A stretch of DNA of 64,000 nt from JAXDMK01 sp963790325 (GCA_963790325.1 CAWBNY010000003.1:1364001-1428000); one strand, 5' to 3'. Numbered from the stretch's first letter, positions 24,649 to 34,339 are shown. The notes: generated by a model not told the origin, from the sequence alone. Program-made: numbers and translations.

Positions 24649-26220
24649 CTACCCGCCCACCTGGACCTTGGTGGCGTCGAACGTGCCGAGGCCCGACATC
24701 ACCAGACCCGCCACCCGGGCGCTCACCAGCGAGTGGAAGGCGAACTGGGCCAGCGGGATGACGGGCAGCTGCTCCAGCACCAGCTTCTCCGCCTGCTGGT
24801 AGTTCCCGGTCCGGCGGGTCTCGTCCGCCTCCCCGCGACCCGCGGCCAGGAGCCCGTCGACCTGCTCCGAGGAGAAGCCGGTGACGTTGTCGGCCAGGCC
24901 GGTGCGGAACAAGGGCGTGAGATACGCATCGGGTGACGGGTAGGGCCCGATCCATCCGAGGCGGAAGATCTCCTGCGAGCCGCTGACGGCGAACTTCAGG
25001 TAGTCGGCGAAGGGGTGCGACCGCAGCGTGGCGGGGATGCCCACGGCCTGGAGGTTGGCCTGCATCGCCTCCGCCACCGCCCGTTGGGTGCCGGTGTCGT
25101 CGAAGTCGACGGCCACCTCCGGCGCCGGCCCCCCGGCGAACACCTCGGTCAGCAGGGCCCGGGCCCGGTCGGGGTCGTAGATGCACCGCTCACCGCAGGC
25201 GTCGGGCTGGAAACCGGGCACCCCGTCGGGCACCAGCCCGTCGAGGCGTTGGGCGGCAGCTCCGTAGATCGCCCGCACGATGGCGTCGCGGTCGATCGCC
25301 CGCACGATGGCCTCCCGGAACCGGACGTCGTGGAACTTGGGGTTCTCCAGGTTGAACCCGTAGAACAGCTGGCCCAGGTAGGGCCGGAAGGCGGTCCGCC
25401 CGTGACGCTCGGCCACCTGCTCCACCCGGTCGGGGGGAACCGCGGTCCAATCCAGGCGGCCGTCGAGGAAGGCGTCGTACGACGCGGCGGCGTCGGGCAG
25501 GATCTCCAGGTCGACGCCCCGCAGCGCGGTCGCCACCCCCGGCGCCGGCACCAGGTGGACCACGGCGTCGGTGCGGCTGCGGATCACGAACGGCCCGCTC
25601 CCCACCGGCTCCTCGGCGAAGGCCGGCGCGGGCGCCTCCACCGCCTCCCGGGGGACGATCCCGAAGGCGGGGTTGCCGAGGATGGCGGGCAGCGACGACT
25701 GCGGCTGCTCCAAGGTGATCACGACCACGTTCGCGGCCGGCGTGGTGATCCCGGTGAGCTCCTCCGCCTTGCCTTCGACGTTGAACGCCTTGTAACCGGC
25801 GACGACGTCGAGCAGCGCCGCGGCCGGCGACGACGTCCCCTTGCGGGCGATGCGCTCGAGGCTGTACTTGACGTCGGCCGAGGTCAGGGCCCGCCCGTTG
25901 GAGAACGTGGCCGTGCCCCGGAGGGTGAACTGCCAGCTGGTCTGGTCGGGGCTGGCCGTCCACCGGTCGGCGAGGGCGGGGACGACGACCGACGTGGCCG
26001 CGTCGTAGGCGGTGAGCCCGTCGAAGAGCTGCTCGGCGACGAGGAGCTCCGAGGGCGACCGGGCCTGGGCCGGGTCGAGGGACTGCGGCTTCTCGATGCC
26101 GACCCGCAGGATGCCCGGCTCGGGGGTGCCGGCCGGTCCACCGGACGACGACGGCGAGTCATCCCCGGAGCAGCCCGACACCACCAGGGCCAGGGCCGTG
26201 ACCAGGACGGCGAGACGCGT
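24649..26220 (-). CDS. Extracellular solute-binding lipoprotein, ABC family 5 (peptide/nickel type)
   Basis: Substrate-binding lipoprotein for an oligopeptide, nickel or similar ABC importer (about 523 aa). The mature part fits SBP family 5: LDPAQARSPSELLVAEQLFDGL, then WTASPDQTSWQFTLRGTATFSNG and DVRFREAIVRAIDRD. The first canonical start (GTG 26184) would cut off the signal peptide. Upstream in frame are RLAVLVTALALVVSGC codons, a perfect lipobox signal, beginning at an ACG (26220-26218) with AGGAG 8 bases before it. I therefore place the start at ACG 26220. No permease or ATPase genes accompany it; it follows secG by 11 bp. Confidence 0.85.
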   Translation of the reverse strand, partial: TRLAVLVTALALVVSGCSGDDSPSSSGGPAGTPEPGILRVGIEKPQSLDPAQARSPSELLVAEQLFDGLTAYDAATSVVVPALADRWTASPDQTSWQFTLRGTATFSNGRALTSADVKYSLERIARKGTSSPAAALLDVVAGYKAFNVEGKAEELTGITTPAANVVVITLEQPQSSLPAILGNPAFGIVPREAVEAPAPAFAEEPVGSGPFVIRSRTDAVVHLVPAPGVATALRGVDLEILPDAAASYDAFLDGRLDWTAVPPDRVEQVAERHGRTAFRPYLGQLFYGFNLENPKFHDVRFREAIVRAIDRDAIVRAIYGAAAQRLDGLVPDGVPGFQPDACGERCIYDPDRARALLTEVFAGGPAPEVAVDFDDTGTQRAVAEAMQANLQAVGIPATLRSHPFADYLKFAVSGSQEIFRLGWIGPYPSPDAYLTPLFRTGLADNVTGFSSEQVDGLLAAGRGEADETRRTGNYQQAEKLVLEQLPVIPLAQFAFHSLVSARVAGLVMSGLGTFDATKVQVGG

Positions 26221-26231
26221 GGCCGACGCTC

Positions 26232-26468
26232 CTACTGGAGCCGGATGGCCAGGATGACGGTGGTGAAGGCGAAGATCACGGCCGCCGTCACCGTGATCCG
26301 GTCGAGGTTGCGCTCGACGACCGTGGAGCCGGCGGCGGCCGACCCCCCGGCCCCACCGAACATGTCGGACAGGCCCCCGCCCCGGCCGCTGTGCAGCAGG
26401 ACCAGCAGGATCAGCGCGAACGACACGATCACGTGGACGAGCACGACCCAGGTCGTCAGGTAGAGCAC
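26232..26468 (-). CDS. secG: Protein-export membrane protein SecG
   Basis: Non-essential subunit of the SecYEG translocon (78 aa). Two membrane helices are visible (VVLVHVIVSFALILLVLL and VTAAVIFAFTTVILAI). Between them is the conserved HSGRGGGLSDMFGG loop, then STVVERNLDRIT. The start is GTG 26468, the only suitable in-frame codon, 11 bp after the tpiA stop. Its place downstream of gap-pgk-tpiA is typical of actinobacteria. Confidence 0.93.
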   Translation of the reverse strand: MLYLTTWVVLVHVIVSFALILLVLLHSGRGGGLSDMFGGAGGSAAAGSTVVERNLDRITVTAAVIFAFTTVILAIRLQ

Positions 26469-26479
26469 GAAGGACGATG

Positions 26480-27268
26480 CTACCCGTCGATCCGGTACCG
26501 GACGATGCGGGCGAACTCGTCCGGATCGAGGCTGGCCCCGCCCACCAGGGCCCCGTCGATGTCGGGCTGGGCCATCAGCTCGGCGTTGTTGGACGCCTTC
26601 ACCGAGCCGCCGTACTGGATGCGGAGGGCGTCGGCCACGTGGTCGTCGAACAAGGCCCGCACCGTCGTGCGGATGAGGCCGCACGTGGCCTGGGCGTCGG
26701 CGGGGGTGGCCGTGCGGCCCGTCCCGATGGCCCAGATGGGCTCGTAGGCCACGACCATGGCCGCCACCTCGGCGGCCGGGCGTCCGGTGAGGGCGGCCTT
26801 GATCTGGCCGCTGACCTTGGCCTCGGTGGTACCCGCCTCCCGCTCCTCGAGGGTCTCCCCCACGCACAGGATGGGGGTCATCCCGTGGGCGACCACCGAC
26901 TCCATCTTGCGGCGGACGACCTCGTCGGTCTCCCCGAACAGCTCCCGCCGCTCGGAGTGCCCGACGATCACGTAGGCGCAGTTGAGCTTGGCCAGCATGG
27001 CCGGCGACACCTCGCCGGTGTAGGCGCCCTTCTCCTCCCAGTGGCAGTTCTGGGCCCCGAGGGAGATCGGGATGCGGTCGGTGTCGAGCAGGAGCTGCAC
27101 CGTGCGCAGGCCGGTGAAGGGCGGGTGCACCGAGACGTCGACCGCCTCGTAGTCCTGGGTGGTCAGCTGGTACGAGAGCTTCTGCACCACCTGGATCGCC
27201 TCCAGGTGGGTGAGGTTCATCTTCCAGTTGCCGGAGATGAGCGGCTTGCGAGGCAGCTGGTCAGCCAT
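26480..27268 (-). CDS. tpiA: Triosephosphate isomerase
   Basis: Interconverts dihydroxyacetone phosphate and glyceraldehyde 3-phosphate in glycolysis (262 aa, TIM barrel). The N-terminal SGNWKMN holds the catalytic lysine. VIVGHSERR carries the electrophilic histidine and AYEPIWAIGTGRTA the catalytic glutamate. Phosphate-binding segments IQYGGSVKASN and GALVGGASL are also present. ATG 27268 lies within the end of pgk (8-base overlap). Confidence 0.97.
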   Translation of the reverse strand: MADQLPRKPLISGNWKMNLTHLEAIQVVQKLSYQLTTQDYEAVDVSVHPPFTGLRTVQLLLDTDRIPISLGAQNCHWEEKGAYTGEVSPAMLAKLNCAYVIVGHSERRELFGETDEVVRRKMESVVAHGMTPILCVGETLEEREAGTTEAKVSGQIKAALTGRPAAEVAAMVVAYEPIWAIGTGRTATPADAQATCGLIRTTVRALFDDHVADALRIQYGGSVKASNNAELMAQPDIDGALVGGASLDPDEFARIVRYRIDG

Positions 27269-28364
27269 GGGCCGAGGCCTTTCGAAGGGCGGCCAGGCCC
27301 GGGAGGTCGCCCTGCTCGATGAGCTCGAGGGAGGCCCCGCCGCCGGTGGACACGTGGTCGACGCCGCCGTCGAGGCCGAACTTGGCCAGGGCGGCGGCAC
27401 TGTCGCCGCCACCGACGATGGTGAAGCCGGGGGACGAGGCCACCGCCTTGGCCAGCGCCATGGTGCCCGCGGCGAAGCGGGGGTCCTCGAACAGGCCCAT
27501 GGGACCGTTCCAGAACAGGGTGCCGGCGCCGGCCGCGATCTCACAGAAGGCGGCCGTCGCCCGGGGCCCGATGTCGAGGCCCTTCCAGCCGTCGGGGACC
27601 CCCGGTCCGACCACATCGAGCTCGCCGTCGGGACCGAGGGCGAGGACGTCGTCGGGCAGGACGAGCTTGTCCCCGCCCTTCTCCAGGAGCTCCTTGCAGG
27701 CGTCGACCCAGTCGGCCTGCTTCAGGGAGTCGCCCACGGTGTGGCCCTGGGCCATGGCGAAGGTGAACGACATGGCCCCGCCGACGACGAGGGTGTCGAC
27801 CTTGTCGAGGAGGGCCTTGATCACGCCCAGCTTGTCGCTCACCTTGGCTCCGCCGAGGATGGCCACGAACGGCCGAGCCGGGTTGTCGAGGAGGGCGCCG
27901 AGGACCTCCACCTCCTTGGCCAGGAGCCGTCCGGCGGCGCTCGGCAGTCGCTCCGGGGGACCGACGACTGAGGCGTGGCACCGGTGGGACGCCCCGAAGG
28001 CGTCGTTCACGTAGAGATCGAAGCCTTCGACGAGCTGGTCGACGAACGCGGGATCGTTGGCCTCCTCGCCCGGATCGAAGCGGAGGTTCTCCAGCAGCTC
28101 GACTCCGGGGGCGAGCTCGGCCAGCCGCTGCCGGACGGGCGCCACCGAGTAGCGCACGTCGGGCTTGCCCTTGGGCCGGCCGAAGTGGGTGCAGGCCACG
28201 ACCGTGGCACCCCGCTCCCGCAACCATTGGATGGTCGGCAGGGCCGCCCGTATCCGCAGGTCGTCGTCGATCTTCCCGTCGGTGACGGGAACGTTGAAGT
28301 CGGCGCGCAGGAGCACGCGCTTGCCCGACGGGTCGGGCAGGTCCTCCAGGGTGGGGACGTTCAC
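27261..28364 (-). CDS. pgk: Phosphoglycerate kinase
   Basis: Makes ATP from 1,3-bisphosphoglycerate (367 aa). Substrate motifs are RVLLRADFNVPV, THFGRPKGK and the LLENLRFDPGEE segment. The nucleotide site includes AILGGAKVSDKLGVI, FWNGPMGLFE and the C-terminal GGGDSAAALAKFG with DHVSTGGGASLE. It is about 25-30 residues shorter than usual, without loss of these motifs. The start is GTG 28364. It overlaps tpiA and lies 47 bp after gap. Confidence 0.96.
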   Translation of the reverse strand: MNVPTLEDLPDPSGKRVLLRADFNVPVTDGKIDDDLRIRAALPTIQWLRERGATVVACTHFGRPKGKPDVRYSVAPVRQRLAELAPGVELLENLRFDPGEEANDPAFVDQLVEGFDLYVNDAFGASHRCHASVVGPPERLPSAAGRLLAKEVEVLGALLDNPARPFVAILGGAKVSDKLGVIKALLDKVDTLVVGGAMSFTFAMAQGHTVGDSLKQADWVDACKELLEKGGDKLVLPDDVLALGPDGELDVVGPGVPDGWKGLDIGPRATAAFCEIAAGAGTLFWNGPMGLFEDPRFAAGTMALAKAVASSPGFTIVGGGDSAAALAKFGLDGGVDHVSTGGGASLELIEQGDLPGLAALRKASAHG

Positions 28365-28411
28365 CAGCTACTCACCGTGGCTTTCTTCGGGTCGGAGGGT
28401 GCCGAACGGAC

Positions 28412-29440
<1,029 letters not shown>

Positions 29441-29473
29441 GCGCAGCGCCTCCTTGAAAAGCCGTTGTCCCCC

Positions 29474-30370
29474 CTATCCGACCAGATCAGAGAGGGCTAC
29501 CGCCAATAGCGCCGGGTCGTGGGCCGCCGAACCCTCCCGCGCCACCGGGCGCTCGACCACCCGCGCGCTCACTCCTCCGAGGGGAAGGGCGCCGGGATGG
29601 CAGACGACCACATCGACGTCGAGGCCGTGGGCGCGCAAGGCGTCGACGTGGGCGGCCACGTCGTAGCCCTCGGTCTCGGGCGGCTGGACCCGGAGGTTGG
29701 AGACGTAGACCTTGGTGGCCCGGGTGGTGGTGAGGGCCTCCCGGATGGCAGGCACGGCCACCACCGCCAGGACGCTGGTGAACAGGGACCCGGGGCCGAT
29801 CACAACCTGGTCGGCGGCGGCGATGGCATCGAGGGCGGCCTGGGTGGGCCGGGGATCGGCCGGCACCAGCCACACACCGGCGATGCGGCCGCTGTTGCCC
29901 ACCGCCACCTGGCCCTCGACATCGGCGGCGCCGTTGCCGTCGGCTGCCCGCACCACCGCCTTGAGCACCACCGGCTCCTTGGTGGCGGGGATGACCCTGC
30001 CTACCGCGCCCAGCACGCGCCCGGCCTCGGCCAGGGCGACCTCGAAGTCGCCCACCGTGGCCGCCAGCCCCGCGATCATGAGGTTGCCGAGGGCGTGGCC
30101 TTCCAGCTCACCGGCGGTGAAGCGGTGCTCGAAGGCGTCGATCCACAGGGAGCCGGGGTCGGCGAGGGCGACCAGGCACCGCCGCAGGTCACCCGGCGGA
30201 GGGATGCCGAACGCCGACCGCAGGCGCCCGCTCGACCCCCCGTCGTCGGCGACGGACACCACCGCCGCCACCTCCGACGCATACCGGCGGATGGCGGCCA
30301 GGCTGGCGGCCAGCCCGTGCCCTCCCCCCAGCGCCACGACCTTCGGCCCGTGGGGTGCGCTATTTCCCAA
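29474..30370 (-). CDS. YvcK/GlmR family (gluconeogenesis factor)
   Basis: UDP-sugar-binding regulator of carbon flow into cell-wall precursors (298 aa). The N terminus VVALGGGHGLAASLAAIRR and ADDGGSSGRLRSAFGIPPPGDLRRC are the family signature. GNLMIAGLAA, VIGPGSLFTSVL and YVSNLRVQPPETEGY follow. It starts at TTG 30370, overlapping the last 11 bases of rapZ, so translation is probably coupled. It is somewhat shorter at the C terminus than B. subtilis YvcK. Confidence 0.93.
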   Translation of the reverse strand: MGNSAPHGPKVVALGGGHGLAASLAAIRRYASEVAAVVSVADDGGSSGRLRSAFGIPPPGDLRRCLVALADPGSLWIDAFEHRFTAGELEGHALGNLMIAGLAATVGDFEVALAEAGRVLGAVGRVIPATKEPVVLKAVVRAADGNGAADVEGQVAVGNSGRIAGVWLVPADPRPTQAALDAIAAADQVVIGPGSLFTSVLAVVAVPAIREALTTTRATKVYVSNLRVQPPETEGYDVAAHVDALRAHGLDVDVVVCHPGALPLGGVSARVVERPVAREGSAAHDPALLAVALSDLVG

Positions 30371-31208
30371 GGTCGCGATGGGAGATCATCGGCCGGAAGC
30401 CACGGTTCTCGAGCAGCTTCCCCAGTTCCTCGGCGATGTAGACCGACCGGTGGGTGCCACCCGTGCACCCCACCGCGATCGACAGGTAGGACTTGCCCTC
30501 CTTGACGTAGGCGGGCAGCAGGAGGGCGAGCAGGTCGTCGAGCTTGGACAGGAACGCGGGGGTCTCCGGCTGGCTGGCCACGTACTCGGCCACGGGCGGG
30601 TCGAGCCCGTTGAGGGGGCGGAGGGAGTCGACCCAGTGCGGGTTGGGCAGGAAACGGCAGTCGAAGACGAGGTCGACGTCGAGCGGGAGCCCGTGCTTGT
30701 AGCCGAAGGACACGACGCTGGTCTGCATCGGGCTCTCCGCGTCGTCGCCGAAGAGCTCGAGCAGGCGGTCGCGGAGCTGGTGGACGTTGAGGTCGCTGGT
30801 GTCGACCACCACGTCGGCCTGGGACTTCACCGGGTCGAGGAGGGCGCGCTCCTTGCCGATGCCGTCGGTGACCCGGTCGGAGTCGGCCAGGGGGTGGCGG
30901 CGGCGGGTGTTCTCGAAGCGGCGGACGAGCACCTCGTCGCTCGCCTCGAGGAAGAGGACCCGGACCCGGGCCCCTGTGGCGCGGAGGAGGTCGAGGGCGG
31001 GGGTGACCTCGTCGAGGTAGTGGCCGGTGCCGACCACGAGGGCCACCCGTTCGGTGGTGGAGCCCGGTGCCTGGACCAGCTCGGCCACCTTGGCGATGAG
31101 GGCGGGGGGGAGGTTGTCGATCACGAACCACCCCAGGTCCTCGAACGTGTCGGCCGCCTGCGACCGACCGGCGCCCGACACCCCGGTGATGACGAGAAAC
31201 TCGCTCAT
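30360..31208 (-). CDS. rapZ: RNase adapter RapZ / YvcJ family NTPase
   Basis: Nucleotide-binding protein (282 aa). In enterobacteria RapZ controls GlmS through small-RNA decay; the actinobacterial role is less clear. Walker A is GVSGAGRSQAAD at residues 9-20. Conserved segments follow: DLGWFVIDNLPP, RRRHPLADSDR, SFGYKHGLPLDVDLVFDCRFLPNPHW, and the C-terminal IAVGCTGGTHRSVYIAEEL. ATG 31208 overlaps the stop of the small upstream gene. Confidence 0.95.
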   Translation of the reverse strand: MSEFLVITGVSGAGRSQAADTFEDLGWFVIDNLPPALIAKVAELVQAPGSTTERVALVVGTGHYLDEVTPALDLLRATGARVRVLFLEASDEVLVRRFENTRRRHPLADSDRVTDGIGKERALLDPVKSQADVVVDTSDLNVHQLRDRLLELFGDDAESPMQTSVVSFGYKHGLPLDVDLVFDCRFLPNPHWVDSLRPLNGLDPPVAEYVASQPETPAFLSKLDDLLALLLPAYVKEGKSYLSIAVGCTGGTHRSVYIAEELGKLLENRGFRPMISHRDLGK

Positions 31209-31531
31209 GCCACCTTGACCGCCGCCAGCACCAGGCCGCCGACACCGAACATGATCGGGACGCTCCCCCACAGGAACTTCGGCAGCTGCCCGTCGATGCG
31301 GGCGCTCAACTTGGCCAGCTCGCCCCGGACCTCCGCCATCTCGCCCCTGACCTCGGCGATCTCGCCCCGGACCCCGGCGATCTCGCCCCGGACCGCGACC
31401 AGGTCGGACTGGCGGGCCAGGTCGGCCCAGCCGACGGGCGGGAGGAGCTCCATCAGCGAAGCTGCCGGTCCGGGGCCCAGATGGGTCTCGAGGGCCACGT
31501 AGAGATCTCGGCGGGCGTGGTCGGACAGCAT
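31205..31531 (-). CDS. Small membrane protein with tandem 7-residue coiled-coil repeats
   Basis: Hypothetical protein, 108 aa. After a helical N-terminal part, the middle has perfect heptads VRGEIAG, VRGEIAE, VRGEMAE, VRGELAK, then LSARIDG. The C terminus is a membrane helix (PIMFGVGGLVLAAVKVA). The layout resembles the DUF1640/CCDC90 group of membrane-anchored coiled coils. ATG 31531 has a GAGGGGAA ribosome site upstream. Its stop overlaps the rapZ start (ATGA), so it probably heads the rapZ-yvcK unit. Function unknown. Confidence 0.75.
   Translation of the reverse strand: MLSDHARRDLYVALETHLGPGPAASLMELLPPVGWADLARQSDLVAVRGEIAGVRGEIAEVRGEMAEVRGELAKLSARIDGQLPKFLWGSVPIMFGVGGLVLAAVKVA
31320..31403. 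repeat. 21-bp tandem repeats encoding the heptads
   Basis: Three near-identical 21-bp units starting TCGCCCC lie at 31320-31340, 31341-31361 and 31362-31382. A fourth, more diverged one lies at 31383-31403. They encode one heptad each on the minus strand, so unit gain or loss would keep the frame. Confidence 0.75.
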
Positions 31532-31642
31532 CTCGGTTCCCCTCGGTGCGGCGGATCTCGGCGGGGGAAGCGCACGGGTGCCAGGATACCAATGCGCCGG
31601 GACAACGCATGGAATCATGCCGATGACCTTGGAAGAGCGGGT

Positions 31643-32371
31643 CTACGCCAGCTTCTCGACCCGGAGGAAGAGGAGGCGGGGGATGGTGGCCGCGTCGCGG
31701 TACTCCTGCGCCCTGGCCAGGAAGCCGGGCGGAGGGGGCGGCTCCTCCATGCGGCGGATCACCATGCCGGCGTCGGCCAGGGCGTTGACGTAGCGGGACA
31801 GCGGGCGGTGGACGAAGGGGAGGAAGACGTCCTTCTCCACCTCCTCCAGCGAGGTGTCCTCTTCCAGGTAGGGGCCGATGCGCCAGTACTGCTCCTCCAG
31901 GATGTGGTCGTCGATCCATCCCGACCCCGGCGCCTGGAGCAGGGGGTGGTTGAGGAAGAAGAGGAACCGGCCCCCCGGGCGCAGGACCCGGCCCACCTCG
32001 GCGATGGCCCCGGCGGCGTCGTCGATGTGCTCGAAGACGAGGCAGGCGACGGCGGCGTCGAAGCACGACGGGGGGAACGGCAGGGCACCGGCCACCGCCC
32101 GGGCGTACCTCGGACCCCCGCCCCGGGCGACGGCCACGTCGAGCTGGGCCCGGGCGAAGTCCACGCCGACCACCCGGTGCACGCCCTCGACCGTCGCCGC
32201 CAGCCGGGCCACCTGGCCCTCCCCCGTCCCCACGTCGAGCACGTCACCCGCTCCCGCCAGGTGGGCCGCGGCCAGGGGGAGGATCTGCTCGGTGTACTCG
32301 GCGTCGGCCCCGTCGGTGAACGCGTCCTGCCACCACCGGGCGTGGGTCTCCCACAGGTTGGCGTCGGTCAC
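31643..32371 (-). CDS. Class I SAM-dependent methyltransferase
   Basis: Probable small-molecule methyltransferase, 242 aa. Motif I is VLDVGTGEGQVARLA, motif II VVGVDFARAQLDVA. The post-motif strand is FDAAVACLVFEHIDD and the next motif VGRVLRPGGRFLFFLNHP, all typical of the Methyltransf_11 group. The start is GTG 32371, overlapping the uvrC stop (GTGA), so it is translated with uvrC. Substrate not predictable. Confidence 0.87.
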   Translation of the reverse strand: MTDANLWETHARWWQDAFTDGADAEYTEQILPLAAAHLAGAGDVLDVGTGEGQVARLAATVEGVHRVVGVDFARAQLDVAVARGGGPRYARAVAGALPFPPSCFDAAVACLVFEHIDDAAGAIAEVGRVLRPGGRFLFFLNHPLLQAPGSGWIDDHILEEQYWRIGPYLEEDTSLEEVEKDVFLPFVHRPLSRYVNALADAGMVIRRMEEPPPPPGFLARAQEYRDAATIPRLLFLRVEKLA

Positions 32372-34308
32372 GCCGAGTCCTCCGAACTGGTGACGTCCTC
32401 CGGGGTCGGGGCCCCGGAAAGTGTCACCAGTTGGCGGGGGGCGCCGCCGTGGAGCTTCTCGTGCACCGCCCGGGCGACGGTGTCGGGCAGCCAGGACAGG
32501 CCGAGGAGGTCGTCGAGCGAGGCCTGGCGCAGCGCCCGCATCCCGCCCACCTCCCTGAGGAGGCGCTTCTTGCGGGTCTCGCCGAGTCCCTTGACCCCGT
32601 CGAGGACGCTCGTCGTCATCCGCTTGCCCCGCAGTTGGCGGTGGTAGGTGATGGCGAAGCGGTGGGCTTCGTCCCGGAGGCGCTGGAGCATGTATAGGGC
32701 CTCCGACTGCCGGGGGATGCGGATGGGGTCGGCCTGGCCGGGCACGAAGATCTCCTCGAAGCGCTTGGCCAGGCCCGCCACCGAGATCTCCTCCTCCAGG
32801 CCGAGGGACTCGACCACCCGCTGGGCCACGTTGAGCTGGCCCCGACCGCCGTCGACCACCAGAAGGTTGGGAGGGTAGGCGAACTTCCTCGGCCGGGCCG
32901 AGCCCTCCCCGATCGACCGGTCGCGCTCCGTCACGAGGGCCGTGAGCCGCCGGGTCAGCACCTCCTCCATGGCCGCCAGGTCGTCGTTGCCGGGGACCTC
33001 CTTGATCCGGAACCTCCGGTAATCGCTCTTCTTGGGCAGCCCGTCCTCCATGACCACCATCGACCCGACGTAGTCCGACCCCTGGATGTGGCTCATGTCG
33101 AAGCACTCGATGCGGAGGGGCGCGTCCGGCAGGCCCAACTCGTCCTGGAGGGCGGTGAGGGCCCGGGCGCGGGCGTTGTGGTCGGACGCCCGCCGCAGCC
33201 GGTGGCGGACGAACTCCTCCCGCGCGTTCTGGGCCACGGTCTCCTGGAGGGCCCGCTTGTCGCCCCGCTGCGGCACCCGTATCGACACCTTCGAGCCCCG
33301 CAGCTCGCACAGGAAGTCGCGGTAGGTGTCGATGTCGTCCGGCTCGTCCGGGACCAGGACCTGGTGGGGGATGGCCTGCGCCTCGGCCTCGGCGTAGAGG
33401 CCTTCGAGGATGCGCCCGACCAGCTCGGCGGGCGTCACGTCCTCCACCAGGTCGAGGACGAAGCCCTTGCGGCCCACCACCCGTCCCCGGCGGACGAAGA
33501 ACACCTGGACCGCCACCTCCAGCTCGTCGCCCGCCATCCCGATGACGTCGAGGTCCTCGGGACGCTCGGTGACGATCGTCTGCTTCTCGATCGCCTTGCG
33601 GACGCTCGCCAGCCGGTCGCGGAGACGGGCGGCCAGCTCGTAGGCCTGGGCGTCGGCCGCCTCCTGCATCTGGTGCTCGAGGTGGTTGACCACCGGCTGC
33701 GTGTCTCCGTCGAGGAACTCCACCAGCCGCCGCACGAGGCGGTCGTACTCCGCCTCGTCGACCTCGCCCACGCACGGCCCGCTGCACTTCTCGATGTGGA
33801 AGAGGAGGCAGGGCCGTCCGAGGCGCTGGTGGTGGGCGAACTTGTTGTCGCTGCACGTGCGGATCGGGAACGTGCGCAGGAGGAGGTCGAGCGTCTCCCG
33901 GATGGCGTAGGCGTGGCCGAAGGGTCCGAAGTACCGGGTGTCCCTGCGCTTCTTGCCCCGCATGACCATGGCCCGGGGCCACTGGTCGCCCTCGGTGATG
34001 GCGAGGAAGGGGTAGCTCTTGTCGTCACGGAGGCGGATGTTGAACCGCGGCCGGTGCTGCTTGATGAGGTTGTACTCGAGCATGAGGGCCTCGACGTCGT
34101 TGCGGACCTGGATCCACTCCACCGACGCGGCCGCGGCCACCATCTGGGCGGTGCGGGGCGGGAGCGACGACGGGGCCACGAAGTAGTTCGACAGGCGCGA
34201 GCGCAGGCTGTGGGCCTTGCCCACGTAGATGACCCGCCCGTCCCGGTCCTTGAACTGGTAGGACCCGGGTGCGTCGGGGATCGAACCGGCCGGGGGCCGC
34301 TGCACCAT
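32368..34308 (-). CDS. uvrC: Excinuclease ABC subunit C
   Basis: Dual-incision endonuclease of nucleotide excision repair (646 aa). The N-terminal GIY-YIG domain has PGSYQFKDRDGRVIYVGKA. The Cys-rich region carries CLLFHIEKCSGPCVG, the UVR domain EAADAQAYELAARLRDRL, and the RNase H-like domain IECFDMSHIQGSDYVGSMV. Two helix-hairpin-helix motifs (DGVKGLGETRKKRLL) end the protein. The last residues (RQLVTLSGAPTPEDVTS) are encoded by a 48-bp palindromic repeat found elsewhere in the window. ATG 34308 has a GGAGAGGG site upstream. Confidence 0.97.
   Translation of the reverse strand: MVQRPPAGSIPDAPGSYQFKDRDGRVIYVGKAHSLRSRLSNYFVAPSSLPPRTAQMVAAAASVEWIQVRNDVEALMLEYNLIKQHRPRFNIRLRDDKSYPFLAITEGDQWPRAMVMRGKKRRDTRYFGPFGHAYAIRETLDLLLRTFPIRTCSDNKFAHHQRLGRPCLLFHIEKCSGPCVGEVDEAEYDRLVRRLVEFLDGDTQPVVNHLEHQMQEAADAQAYELAARLRDRLASVRKAIEKQTIVTERPEDLDVIGMAGDELEVAVQVFFVRRGRVVGRKGFVLDLVEDVTPAELVGRILEGLYAEAEAQAIPHQVLVPDEPDDIDTYRDFLCELRGSKVSIRVPQRGDKRALQETVAQNAREEFVRHRLRRASDHNARARALTALQDELGLPDAPLRIECFDMSHIQGSDYVGSMVVMEDGLPKKSDYRRFRIKEVPGNDDLAAMEEVLTRRLTALVTERDRSIGEGSARPRKFAYPPNLLVVDGGRGQLNVAQRVVESLGLEEEISVAGLAKRFEEIFVPGQADPIRIPRQSEALYMLQRLRDEAHRFAITYHRQLRGKRMTTSVLDGVKGLGETRKKRLLREVGGMRALRQASLDDLLGLSWLPDTVARAVHEKLHGGAPRQLVTLSGAPTPEDVTSSEDSA
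32385..32432. repeat. Palindromic repeat copy B (48 bp) inside the uvrC 3' end
   Basis: Outer arms AACTGGTGAC and GTCACCAGTT are a perfect 10-bp inverted repeat. Inner arms CCGGGG/CCCCGG surround TCGGGG. Length and layout (48 bp, 4-base spacers) equal locus A. It lies in frame in the last codons of uvrC and just before the methyltransferase start. Confidence 0.78.
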
Positions 34309-34339
34309 GCCCTCTCCATGGTACTGATATCGAAAGAGG

